Positions 46,301 through 58,300 of a stretch of 64,000 nt of DNA are shown piece after piece. Position 1 is the first letter of the stretch. Every line of letters begins with the position of its first letter. The notes below the pieces were generated by a model that was given only the letters and a program-made list of their open reading frames with translations, was not told the origin of the DNA and ran no database searches. Made by a program: the position numbers and the translations under genes. Location of the stretch: contig CM043789.1 in assembly GCA_023974075.1 (NCBI GenBank), positions 39,282,592 to 39,346,591 of the forward strand, read 5' to 3'. The DNA comes from Chaenocephalus aceratus. Taxonomy: Eukaryota > Chordata > Actinopteri > Perciformes > Channichthyidae.

Positions 46301-49300
46301 CAGAGCTTGCATTTAACTTCCTTTGGACTTGTAAGTTCGAAGTAGTTCCACGAGGAACTCTTTTTACCTGCCGCTTTGTTCATCTTTAGTCGCACGTGTG
46401 AGGGAGAGGGGGGGCGGGGTCGGTGTGTAGCGTGCTGCAGCAGCAGTCTGCTCTGCACGCAGGCTTCCTCCAAGTTTACAGTAAAACAAACTGGTGGTGT
46501 GACCAATGACCATTTACAATTATTAATACTATTACTATTATTAGCATATATATATTTATATATATTTTGGTTGAAACCAAGCCAGAAAAAAAAAAAAATT
46601 AAAAAAACATATATAAATAAAATCGATTTTTAAAAATAATATTCGATTATGGAGACTGTAGCGAATATTCGAATAATCGCTGGCATCCCTACTCACAACG
46701 TGTGCAGTTGTATGCATAGATCAGCTTGTTTAACGATTCCTTCCAGTTTGTCTTCTGTTTATCAGTAAGTGTCTTTAACATCTGTAGCAGCGTTCGATTG
46801 AAACGCTCAACTTGCCCATTTCCTTGAGGATGATATGGTGTTGTTCGCGACCCAAGTACACCACAGTTCTTTTTCAGCTGGGCAAAAAGCTGGTTCTCAA
46901 ATTTGCCGCCTTGGTCGTGATGTATACGTGTTGGTAGACCAAACTTGAGAGCATAATCATTAAATATGCGATCAGCAACAGTTTTGCCAGACTTGGAAGT
47001 GGTGGCGTAAGCCTGGGCGAAACGAGTGAAATGGTCTACGATTACCAGTATGTACTCGTAGCCGCCGCTGCATTTGTCCAAATGAAGAAAGTCTATTGAC
47101 ACCAGTTCAAAGGGTTGAGTAGTGACACTGCTTGTGAGAGGTGTACGTGATTCTTTGCATGGTGTTTTTTGCTTAAGGCAAGTACAAGTCCTCGCTACAT
47201 AGTGTTCAATTTCTTTTTGCATGTATGGCCAAAAGAATCCGTCTCTAATCAGTGATGTTGTACGATAAATGCCTTGATGGCCCATCTCATCATGCAACTC
47301 TTTCAGTACAGTGATTGTATGCCTCTCAGGTAATACAAGCTGTGTTCTGTTAACTGTCTTCCTGCGAAGAATGCCATCGTCATCGATATGGAGTCTTTCC
47401 CATTCGCGGAGAAGGCACTTGCTTTGTTTACTCAATGCATGTCTATCTGGCTTGTTGTCCCTCAGTTTACACTCCATCACTGGACCAATGTTTTTGTCGT
47501 CTTCCTGTGCTTTTCTTATTTCAGGAACTGAAAATGATTTATACATTGCTTCACTCACTGATGAACATTGGAGAGTGGTAAGTACTGGGCAGACCAACGA
47601 TGAGCTTGAGTCTTGAGTCTCGACTGCTTGGGCTGTAGCTGCCACACAGTCTGATGGGAGCTCTTCAGTACATTTGTTCATCATCTCTTCAACATTTACA
47701 GGCATCCTTGATAGACTGTCAGCATCCACATTCTCTTTCCCTGGACGGTATCGAATGGTAAAGTGAAAGTCGGCTACCCATCTATATCCAGTTGCATTAA
47801 GCTTGGCACTCAACAGGACATAGGTAAGTGGATTATTATCACTGTATACAGTAATTGTAGGCGCATAGTACAAATAGTCTCTGAATTTGTCTGTTACTGC
47901 CCACTTTAATGCGAGAAATTCCAATTTTCCTGAGTGGAGATGGTAATTTCGTTCAGAGGCTGTCAGTGTCCGAGAACCGTAGGCGATCACAGAGTTTACC
48001 ATCCTGTTGTTGGTATAGGACTGCGCCAAGGCCTTGGTTTGACGCATCTGTATGGAGGACAAATGGCAGTGAGAAGTCAGGGAACCCGAGGACTGGGGGC
48101 TCAACCAGACAGTCTATTAGCCGTTCCAGGATGCATTGATGTTCTTCAGTCCACACAATTGGTTTGTGTGACGGCACTCCTTTCTTTTTTTCTGTGACTC
48201 GTCTTGTTTTTCTCCTGCTTTCTGTTACATTGTTGTCTTCTGCTGTACTTTTCAACAAGTCATAAAGTGGTCCAGCAATTCTGGAAAAGTTCTGTATGTA
48301 TTGTCTGTAGTAGCTTAGCAAGCCCATGATAGCTCGAAGCTCTCCCACATTTTTCGGTCTCTTATTTTTCAATGATCTCACAGCGATGGTGCCAGCTGGA
48401 TCGATTTTGCTACCTTCGGCAGAAAACAACTCTTCCCAGGTATTGAACCTCACGCGTGAAAAGTTCACACTTGCTGGGCTTCAATTTGATTCCATATCTT
48501 CTCAACAGCTGTAGCACTTTTCTGACATGGTTCACATGGTCCTCAAACAATTGACTGTACACAAGTGTGTCATCCAAATAGGGGATGCAGATGTTGTCTC
48601 GCACTTCTTCTAAACACTCTTCCATGCACCGTTGAAAGGCTGCTGGTGCATTCATCAGCCCAAATGGAATTCTTATCCATTCATACAGGCCCCACGGCGT
48701 CACAAATGCAGTTAAAGGTCTGCTGTCTTCATCTATAAAACCCTGATGGTAGGCCTTCCCTTGGTCCAACAATGAAAACCAAGTATGACCGCCAAGACTG
48801 TCAAGGATGTCCTGCACTCGGGGTATCGGTTGTCTGTCAGGGTGTGTCTTTTTGTTTAACTCTCTGTACTCTATGCAAAGACGTAAGCTGCCATCTTTTT
48901 TTCTTACACAGACAACAGGTTAGGCATATGGTGAGCTGGATTTCTTTACCCATCCTTGTAGGGCTGTGCAATTTAATCGATCCTGCGATATATATCGATA
49001 TTTAGTTTTCCGAGAAAGTATCGATATTTCAGCCGCGGGTATCGATACATTAAGTCTGATAACTGTGTTCGTTATCCTCACGTCCAGGAGAGAAGCTTTA
49101 AAAAGGAGACTAATTGAGTCTCTGAGAATGTTTATTGCTCCCATAAAATCCCCGGGGTTTTTTGCTTTGTATGTCGGGGGCGGGAGATTCATGTGATTGG
49201 TTGTTGGTCGCGTTGCTCGCAAAAAATCCCCAAGCTGTCAGACACGCCCAGCTCCAAGATTTTCAAGATTTTTGAAAAGCTGCTGTGTGGACGTACCGTA

Positions 49301-52300
49301 AGAGTTAGACCTAACACACTTAGCTATTTTATCTACCTCTGGAACAAGCTAAACTAGTTTATTATAAATATATGTATTCTTCATTGTCGGGTCACTCATT
49401 ACTGGATCAGTGAGCTGCATGAGATACTGACAGGCTGTCAGGAGAGAGAGAGTGAGGGGGAGAGAAGGGGGGAGAGAGAGAGGGAGAGAGGAAAAGAGAG
49501 CGCTTCCGCTAATTTCTCCCGTGTTATCCAAAGTGAATGTAAACTTGAATAATGTACTTCATTTTAATGTAATAATTAAGTTGATTGTTGTTTGTGGAAG
49601 CTCCAGTGAATGAGCATTAACTGAGTTTAAACATCACTTTAAATGGAAGATTTAAAGTGATGTTTAAATCTTCCATTTAGGCCCCGCCCACTCGTTCGGA
49701 TCGGCATCGGCCGATACTGATTCCGGCGATCGGCTCCGAAATTGGCGATCGGAGCATCCCTAGTGGAGTCTCCTTGTTACTTTGGACCTCTGAGGTCAGT
49801 TGTTTGTACAGTTCTGTTGCTCCTTTTTCTTGGTAATGGGACCCGAGTATCCTCCTCAAGGTAGGTAAAGTCAGGTTGATTTTTCCCTTCAAATAGCTGC
49901 GTAGTTATTGGCCTGGTGCTATTGCCCTTATCACTGCATCCAGTATTTCTATTTCAGGAAATCCCCTGCTCATGCCTTGCTCAATTTGATGTGCTAGACT
50001 AGAGAATGTAAGTTTGTCTTTTTGACCTGGCTCACCAATCTGGCCTGATATTTTGAATTCTCTGCTCCACTGTAATGAGACACGTGGTTGGGGGGTCTGT
50101 TGGACAGTCACATTGTCTTGTTTAATAGTATTACCTTCCCCACTCACTAACCTTTGGGCCCCACCGGTCTGGTCTGGTTTTGCCTGTAGTGAAAACGCTA
50201 AGGCTGACTGTAGTTTCTCCATCTCTTTAAGCAAACTTTCTCTTCCTGACGGCTGTATGACATGTTCCTGCACCACGTCTGTCTGTTTGTCACCTGAACG
50301 CTGCTCTTTTCCTCTGTTATCTTCTCTTAATAAAGCAGCCTGTTGTAACTCAACTATTTTATCTTTTAGAACAAGTAGCTCTGCCATACCCTGATCCTCA
50401 AGTTCTCTTAGCTCTTCTCTCTCTAAGTGCATTGTAACATGTGAGATGAGAGACGAACGTTTTTTACCTGATACATACTCAAAAGTTGACCCGGCAATAG
50501 TTAGGAAATCACACACTTCAATCAAATCATCCCTTGTCAGTTTGTACAGTTTACCATCAACTTCTAGCTTCAAGTCTTCTAGCGCTGAGGAGTCCATTTG
50601 AATCTCTTTTCCTGTGGACATTGTCAGTGTAATGTAGAACCTTCACTTTGCAGATGAGACGGCGTAACTCTCCTGGCACCCGTAGTTGACCTCAGATTGT
50701 ATACAAGTCCCTCTCCGTAGCTATTGAACCACCACACGTCGTCGTCCACCCTAGTTGTAGTGAAGATGGGTTGAATGATGATCGGGGACATCTATCTAGA
50801 ACAGCTGGCCCTCGTCACATTCGTCTCGGACGAGCCCCCAAATGTTACGCCCCTGATAAAAGAGAAGAATTTTGACAAGAGTCAAAGTTAGGTTTCATTC
50901 TCCGGTACTTTACTCGAGTGAGTCAACAAATGCAACACCTTTCAATAGAACATACAACTTGGCTATTAACACTGTATTTCAATCATGAAACTTCTTAATT
51001 ACCACAATATCATTGATAAGATTATATAATTGACAACATAGCAGAACCCTCACAGAATTATTTAACTAAAATATAAAGACAACATATTACATATAACTTT
51101 GTGCATACACAATACACAAGATGGCGGCAAATGCGCGCTACGCAGTGTTTGTTCATGTAACCATGTAGACGTTACACATTCTCAGCTAGCCCAAGCTGAT
51201 AAAACGTAATAATAACACACTCAATATTTCACACAACTACTTTAAAACACTCCTTACACATGTTATGTTTAAGTTTGGCCCAATTTGTTATGGTTTTGCA
51301 CCATCTACATACCTGATCAAAGGGAAGAATTTTGACAAGAGTCAAAGTTAGGTTTCATTCTCCGGTACTTTACTTGAGTGAGGAAAGTACCGCGAAACCC
51401 CCCAGGTATGTGGGCGGAGACAAGAGCAATCGATATCCGTCTCCCAGATCAAGGCCATCTAGTCGATCACAGTTTAACAGATCACACGTCTCCAAAACAA
51501 ACACAAACAAGCGCAGACAGAATACCTTCTCATCCTTTTCAAACATCCTACAATTAAACCTACATTAACAAAGGTCAAAGGTAACAGTTAAAATACTGTC
51601 AATGTTACAAAAACAATCCATTACACACTCCCCTGCTAAATTTGATGTCGTCCTGAACCTGAAATGTTCAATTTTATCTTGAGGTGTGTCAATAAAGTGA
51701 TTAATGTTGGCATCAACACAATAAATCTACTGAAACTACCGTTTCTGTTTGTGTCAAACGGTCTCAGTCCTACCATTCTCTATAATACACTGTCCATGTC
51801 TGTTGTGTGCCTATATCGCTGTGTGACGGTGTGGTGTAGGTAAGAGTTTGTGTTGCCAACAACGCCACCTAAGGGAGTTTCACCCCCAGGAACTAACTAT
51901 TCATTATAAAAAATTTACCACACAAGGAACACAGGTTTGTTTTACATAACGGCCAGAGACAGTTTCAGTTACAGTTAACACAATTACTTTATTTTATAAC
52001 AATCAATTAACTATTCTAAAAACACCAGATCCACATAATACAATCAACTACAAGTTCATACTGGGGCATAGGAGGTACAAGACAGGGCTGGGGCTTACCA
52101 GGCGGCAATAAATAAATAGGGGGGGAAGGGTCCAACTCAAAACCACCCGTGATACCGCAAACCAAATAATAGGACTTGTGAAGACCACCACCACCAGGGT
52201 CTGGGGTTGCCGCCTCAAGCCCACAGCACCTGTCTGACAAGGGGAAGACGGTTAAAACCTCCACACAGTAGTACACTCAAATAAACTAACTAAATAACCA

Positions 52301-55300
52301 AACAAACAAAACCAAATGAATGAAGGTATCCAAATAAAGTCGGTGCACCATGGTTAATATAAAATAAGAAAAACACTAGTATATAAACTAAATTAACAAA
52401 AGAAAATAACAAAACCAAAATAACAGTTTCTCAAAGTAAACAGTGAGTTGTATCAGGGAGACTTGGTTGGCGAGTTCCCTGAGAGCCCGAACCGCTCCAG
52501 AGTCCCGAAGGGGGGCACGTCACCAGACACGGAGCTCGCAACGGCACGGCAAATTATTCCAGTAGTGAGTCACTGCAAAGAGCCAAAACAGCAGGACCAG
52601 TTGTGGTCTGGTCTAGCAATTAATAGCCCCCCTGAAAAGGGCACAGGTACATATAATATTATTTAGAGGCCAATTAAACACATGGATATCAATAACTGAA
52701 TTTACAGGTTCCCATACATACAATCTATTCAGCCACAGCATAGCACCTGAGCCGTCAGGGGAGAGGGGCGCACAGCAGGCCCGGCTCCAGGATGAAATGA
52801 CTGAGGGGGCTGTTAAAAAATCCGAGGGGGCGATTTTTTTTTCACAACAACAAAAAATACTGGCAATGTAATGAATTGACACACCGAGCTTTTTTCCTTC
52901 TCACTGCTCTACAATCTCTTTGCTTCTTTATTTTTTATTCTGGATTTACCCCTCTCATTCTGTTCTTTTCCTCTGATCTTTAATAATAGATAGTACATTA
53001 TTAGATGGCTGCACTTTGGGTAACAGACTAACATTGATTTCCTCAATTTATAAATTGACAGGCTCTGTAATTATACCATAACCTTTTCTCCTCTATCCCT
53101 TAACTCGTCTTCCTATACAGATTTACTTACTTACTATATCTACTCTAGTCAGGTCAGGATTAAAGAAACATTAATCTGGTTGATTTTTTATTTTCAGGAT
53201 TAATTGTTCAAATCAAGGCCTAAAACCTGGCATTCCATAAGAAAGTGACTAATATATAAACCGAATGTAATATTGGATCAAATACTACACCAAATGGACA
53301 GACACAGATTACAAATACAAATAAAGTCCCCTGGTTTGTCTCTAGAGTCTAACTGCCATGAGAAAAATCAAATCAATGTTCCAAAATCCGTCACTAGATG
53401 TCACTCATTGTACCAATACGGTTGATATAACACATAACATATTATTATTATAGTGAAAGGGCTCGCTTCGGCAAAAACCTGATCCATACAGGCAGCCCTA
53501 AATAATAACAAGTAACCATCATGTGTGGTGCTATCTGTAGTTGTCTCTCTTATCTTTTGTTGATGTCATATTGTTTTCACCAGGGCCGGCCCTTGGCGGG
53601 GGCACCGAAAATTGGGGAGGAAAATTACATCATGTATTTTTTAGCTGCCCGGATTATAACAGACAAAGACTCATTCTGAAAACTGCACTGGAACAACATA
53701 ACATCAAGGACATGGATTTCAAGTCAATATACGAAAGTAAATCAAGAAATGAAGTAAACAAGCTGATCTTCAAGTTCCTCAAAAACACTGGTCTGAGGAC
53801 AAGGATTTAATATAAACATTAATAAATCAACAGTAGGTGGCGATATATGCTCCAAGTGGAAGCGATTCGCCATTAAAGAAAATAGAAGAAGACGACGAAG
53901 TAGTAGAAGAAGAAATGCCCTACAAACAGGCACAACACCGTGGCCCTTTCTCATTTCATCAAATCCCCCTCCTCGACTCCTCGGTCCTCCGGTAGTGACC
54001 CGGAAATGAATTTCAGCGCGCCATGTTGAAGGACGTCTCATTTCTCTAAATGCACTTCGAGGACCGAGGATCGAGCGTCGAGGAGGCTCTCTGGAGGAGC
54101 TATAACCGAGGATACACCGATGGGTCCTCCACGGTCCTCCACGGCTGCTTCGTGGATGCATTTCCGGCAACAGAGATGTTTCAAAGAATCGTGACGCACG
54201 GCCGGACTTATCTCAGCCAATGACAGCTCTGCATGCATCCCCTGGATATTATTTTATTAACTGCTTTCATCGCGACGTGATGTTTACAGTGAGAACAGCT
54301 GTGAGGTCCGTGCAGAAAGCAGAGCAGTGTGTATAATATATATCACTCAGTATAACAGGCCTACTCTCTTTATTTGCTTTAGTTTAGTAGATATCTACAA
54401 ACAAAGAGTCGATATTTTTCTAAAACCATTTAGTGCTTCACAATAAATACACCACGGCTGTAGCCTGTTTTATATGCGTGTGTGTGGTGTAGGTGTGTGT
54501 GGTACAGTGTGTGCATAGATTGCAGCGGACAGACAGGTGTCAGTTGGTTTGGTGTCCTCTGCTTACTTTTAATACTTGTAAATAAAATCTTTGGCCCGTA
54601 ATTTATTTTCCACATTGTAGCGACCAGAGGGGAGAGGGGGGGATATATCCAGTCTCTGATAGTGTTACGTTATTATGAGAGTGCTCTGCTTGATTCTGAA
54701 ATTGTATATATTTATATAAATATATACATATATATATGTGTGTGTGTGTCCGCATCTGTAGCCATTACTGTCTCATTATACCGCACTGTGAATGAATCAA
54801 AGTAAATATATAAGTGGTCATGAACACATCTGTCCATCAGACAGAGGCTGCTGTGCCTCCTGTCATCATTAATGGACGTCTCTTTAAAATGACCGCTCAG
54901 AGGAGAGGAGTTCTCATTTCTCTAACCGCCTGCTGCTTCCCCTCCTCTCTCCTCGGTTCCCCTCCTCGGCTCCTCCGCTCGCATCTCCTGTGGGCGGGAC
55001 TAAGTATCGAGGATAGGAGTCGAGGAGGGGAGTCGAGGAGGGGAGTTAGAGAAATGAGAAAGGGCCCCTTACTCTGTTTTTACTGACACATAACATTTGA
55101 TTTCACCTTGCTCTATTTTTTTTAACGCACGTTCAAAAACGGGAATATTTTCGGGAGTTTCAACCGGGTACCAGCCACCGAAAACGGGGATTCTACCCGG
55201 AAAACGGGGACGTTTTGGTCACCCATCCGACTGTGTTTACAGCTAAGCACACACGCTAACATTAAGACTACAAGCTCACTTGGGTTTGAGGCTTTTTTAC

Positions 55301-58300
55301 ACGTTGCTTGACTGCCTGCCCACATATCTGATCTAAACATAGTAACGTGTATTGGGGAAAATAATTATTTAAAGTTATTTAATAATTGTGACATTTATTG
55401 TACTTTTTGATGGATGAATGATGCTCAAAGTGAGGGGCAAATAATACAACTGAGGGGGCAATGCCCCCTTTTGCCCCCTCGTGGCGCCGGGCCCGGCGCA
55501 CAGGCCATGGCAAAATCCCGCTGCCGCAATTAATAATATAAAATAAGCCAGGAGCCAATGTGTCAGATGATAAAGGGAGGCAGACAACGGCAACTCACCA
55601 GGTGATAACAACACTGCGCCCAGGGGAGTCCTCAGCGGAGCAATTTCTCCGCCACTGCACCGGCAGTCAGATGCGCTGTCCAGATGCGAGTGTTGCGAAA
55701 CGGCTGCCACGACAAACAATTCATTCGGGCCACGCCGTGCTCCAGCCACCAGCGAAGGGGTTGACACTGACAGGTAAGTCACGAGCTACGCCACACCCCT
55801 GTATTTATACTTCCGGCGCGCCCAGATGTGACAAATCCGGAGGCGCATGGCACAGTGCCGTTCTGGACACGCTGGAGTCTATTGAGGGAGGTGGAGCTGA
55901 TGCCATAGAGGAGGGAGTTGCAATAGTCAAGGCGGGAGGAGATGAAGGCGTGAATCAGTCGCTCAGCTGCAGGGCGGGTGAGAGAGGGACGGAGTTTGGC
56001 AATATTGCGGAGGTGGAAAAATGAGATTTTTACAACAGTGGAGCCAGTGACCACGCACACGCACACGCACGCACACACGATGTAAGAGTGTCAGAGGGGC
56101 CCTATTATACTAAAAATTATTCTGGTAATTTTCAGGTTCATATTAGTATGTTGTGCCTCTACTGAGACATGTCTCCATGCTTTAATGTTCAAAAGCTCTT
56201 TATTTTTCTCATACTGCCTGTGCTGCAGTAGCTCTTTTCACCCTCTGTCTGAAACCAGAGCCCAGTCTGCTCTGATTGGTTAGCTGGCCGGCTCTATTGT
56301 AATTGGTCAACCGCTTAGAAATGTTGCGCCCCTTAGCCTATCACGTATAATGTGTTGGAGCTTCAGCCAATAGCAGTGTGTGTTAAGTAGTGATGTCACT
56401 ATGTTCCGGAGTTTAGGGATTTGAGCCTTTGCAGACCATTTACATGCACAAAAAAACCTATATAACACACTACAGGAAAGGGAAAACCAAAAATACATTT
56501 AACTGACCGTTTCCTCTCATGCGTTGTCCCTGCCAGGTGCCTGCACCCTGAGAGGATGTTCGCAGCCATGGCCCTGGGGTCGGACCATCTTCCTGGGCCT
56601 CAGTGTGGGCCGCAGAGCACCAAGACTTCATGGGCAGCTTGAAGAGAGTCAACCCCGTAGTGTTCGGGATCGGCCTCGCGGTCACCAGCTACATCTTACT
56701 CTGCATGCTGGGGAGCAGTCATGTGGTTCCTGTCTGCCATCTCTCTCCCCCTGGCTCGTAAGTAAACACACAGATTTCAATTCCAAAGGTTTTATTGTCT
56801 TAAGCACAAAGCTACAGTGTAGAAATGGCAATCGGAATTCTTCTGACCTGAGCTGCTCCAACAATGCAACATATATCTAATAAAATACAAAAATACAAAG
56901 TAGTGCAAAAAGTCTATATACATGTCAATAGAATAAGGGATATTAACAGGCTAGAGGAGTAGTAACAGGATACTGTAATCAGAATACAAAAAGTAACGGT
57001 GTTGCCTTACAGTTTCATAAAAAGGCGTAATCAGATTACTATTACATTTAAAAAAAAATTGGGGATTAAAGAAGAGCGCATAGTGTTGTTGTTGTAAAAG
57101 GATCAGATTTTATTTCTTCTCTGTAAACTGTACTGTTCTGTAGGCTCATACTTTAAGTGTGGATCGATACGTGCCTGAATCTGCTTTATGGTTTTCACTT
57201 TCTTTGGTTCATGTGTTCTTTTGTTAATTCAGCAGGTGAACTTTTCTGTGTGTGAGCTTCACTGTATGTATTTAAACTAAAACAGAGTATTTCCTGTGAG
57301 CTCAGATTTTATTTCTGCTTTTTTAAACTGTAGTATGTGCTCATGTTTCATTGTTGGTGCATATAGGCTACTGCCTGAATATGCTGAATGAAGGCAGGTT
57401 TTCCTATAAATAGGTTTCTTATTTCAAAGTTCACATTAAAGGTAGGGTAGGTAAGAATGGAGAGACCAGCTTGAGTGTGCTAGAATTTGAAAGTACGCAG
57501 CCAAAAGAAATCTGCCCCTTCCTTCAGACTTCCTTACAGAGCCCCTCCTCCAACACACACGAACGCGCACATGACCAATGAGGGCACGAGATAAGTTTGT
57601 GCACAGATGGAAGGCTGACAGGCAGGTAGGCCATCCAGTTATTTAGCCGGGCCGGCTCAAATGATTGGTTGTGCTTTTTACAGCGCCACGGCTTCCAGAG
57701 ATGACATTTTTCTTATTTATTTATTGTCAAAGCACTTAATTGATTCATTGCTATCGGGATGTTAAGAGCATTCCATGGAATATAACAGAAAGTGTATCTC
57801 GAGCGGTTTCTGAAACTTACCTACCCCACCTTTAAGATACAAATTATATTAAAGTCCTGATTCAATTTTTTCTCAGGTAACTAGTAATTGAAACAGAATA
57901 TATTTTTAAAGCAACCCTCCCACCACTACATATATATATATTTCATCTAGCTATGGTATCATGATCTGGATCATTCGGAGTATTGTGAAATGACAACACA
58001 GATCTTTCAAAATCAATGAAACATCTTTTGGACTGAAATGTAGATTCTCAACGCTGACACTCTTCTGGTTTGACTCATCACGAAACAAAGTTTATAGGCT
58101 TGTTTTTGCCAAACATTCACAGTCACTCCCCATCTGCTTTTCAGTGATACTTGCACACGCATCCTATCGCCTGTGCAACATGAAGAATATGATGGAGTAC
58201 AAGAAAGAGGCTCGGGGCAGAAGAGGTCACCCATGGGTCATCTGCTGCTGGCTCTGGGTCAGCATGAGGAGATACTTATGAAGATCCAGAACTGCCTGGC

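Larger units (their letters stand above)
45055..48958 (-). pseudogene. Gypsy pol: reverse transcriptase, RNase H, integrase
   Basis: Minus strand, from 48958: RT begins [13 protein letters not shown], then a stop near 48929, [15 protein letters not shown], then [26 protein letters not shown] and the catalytic YLDD box in [13 protein letters not shown] (about 48575). RNase [15 protein letters not shown] and [17 protein letters not shown]. Then the chromodomain-less integrase: HHCC finger ([10 protein letters not shown]...CTCLKQK), DDE core around [23 protein letters not shown] and [12 protein letters not shown] hAT insertion at 45988-46691 splits the 3' portion; beyond it an acidic tail ([15 protein letters not shown]) runs to about 45055. 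RT, RNase H and IN are in different frames. Confidence 0.9.
42283..51812 (-). mobile_element. Ty3/Gypsy LTR retrotransposon with nested insertions
   Basis: Two direct LTR copies (TGTTACGCCCCTGATAAAAG start) bound a minus-strand interior with gag-like, reverse transcriptase, RNase H and integrase relics in the order gag-(protease missing)-RT-RNH-IN. A primer-binding site lies 2 nt inside the 5' LTR. Stops and frameshifts interrupt pol. Four later events are visible: a TA-flanked element (42935-45054), a BED-finger hAT (45988-46691), a hAT-like composite (48959-49762) replacing part of gag-pol, and a 320-bp insertion in the 5' LTR. It occupies intron 1 of the ARL6IP5-like gene, antisense to it. 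Outer boundaries are approximate; I could not find a target duplication. Confidence 0.85.
52776..55495. mobile_element. hAT-like element with GGCCCGGC ends, copy 2, 2720 bp
   Basis: Exact 8-bp target duplication GCGCACAG at 52768-52775 and 55496-55503. Ends CAGGCCCGGCTCCAGGATGA and, in reverse, CGGGCCCGGCGCCACGAGG. It is the inverted, longer relative of 25361-26072. Insertions inside include a LINE 3' fragment (53605-53915) and a GAGGAGTCGAGG-rich MITE (about 53960-55060) with ATTTCTCTAA-type ends. No hAT transposase is recognisable. Confidence 0.9.

Noticed and set aside
46132..46506. Domesticated ZBED gene
   Set aside because: The BED finger lies in a 704-bp hAT deletion derivative with an exact 8-bp target duplication, inserted in a retroelement; nothing suggests host function.
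49349..49531. Ser/Leu/Pro-rich peptide frame
   Set aside because: Result of a GA-rich simple repeat.
56524..56880. 118-residue open frame as an independent gene
   Set aside because: It is one of the shifted frames of exon 2 of the ARL6IP5-like gene and reads into the following intron.
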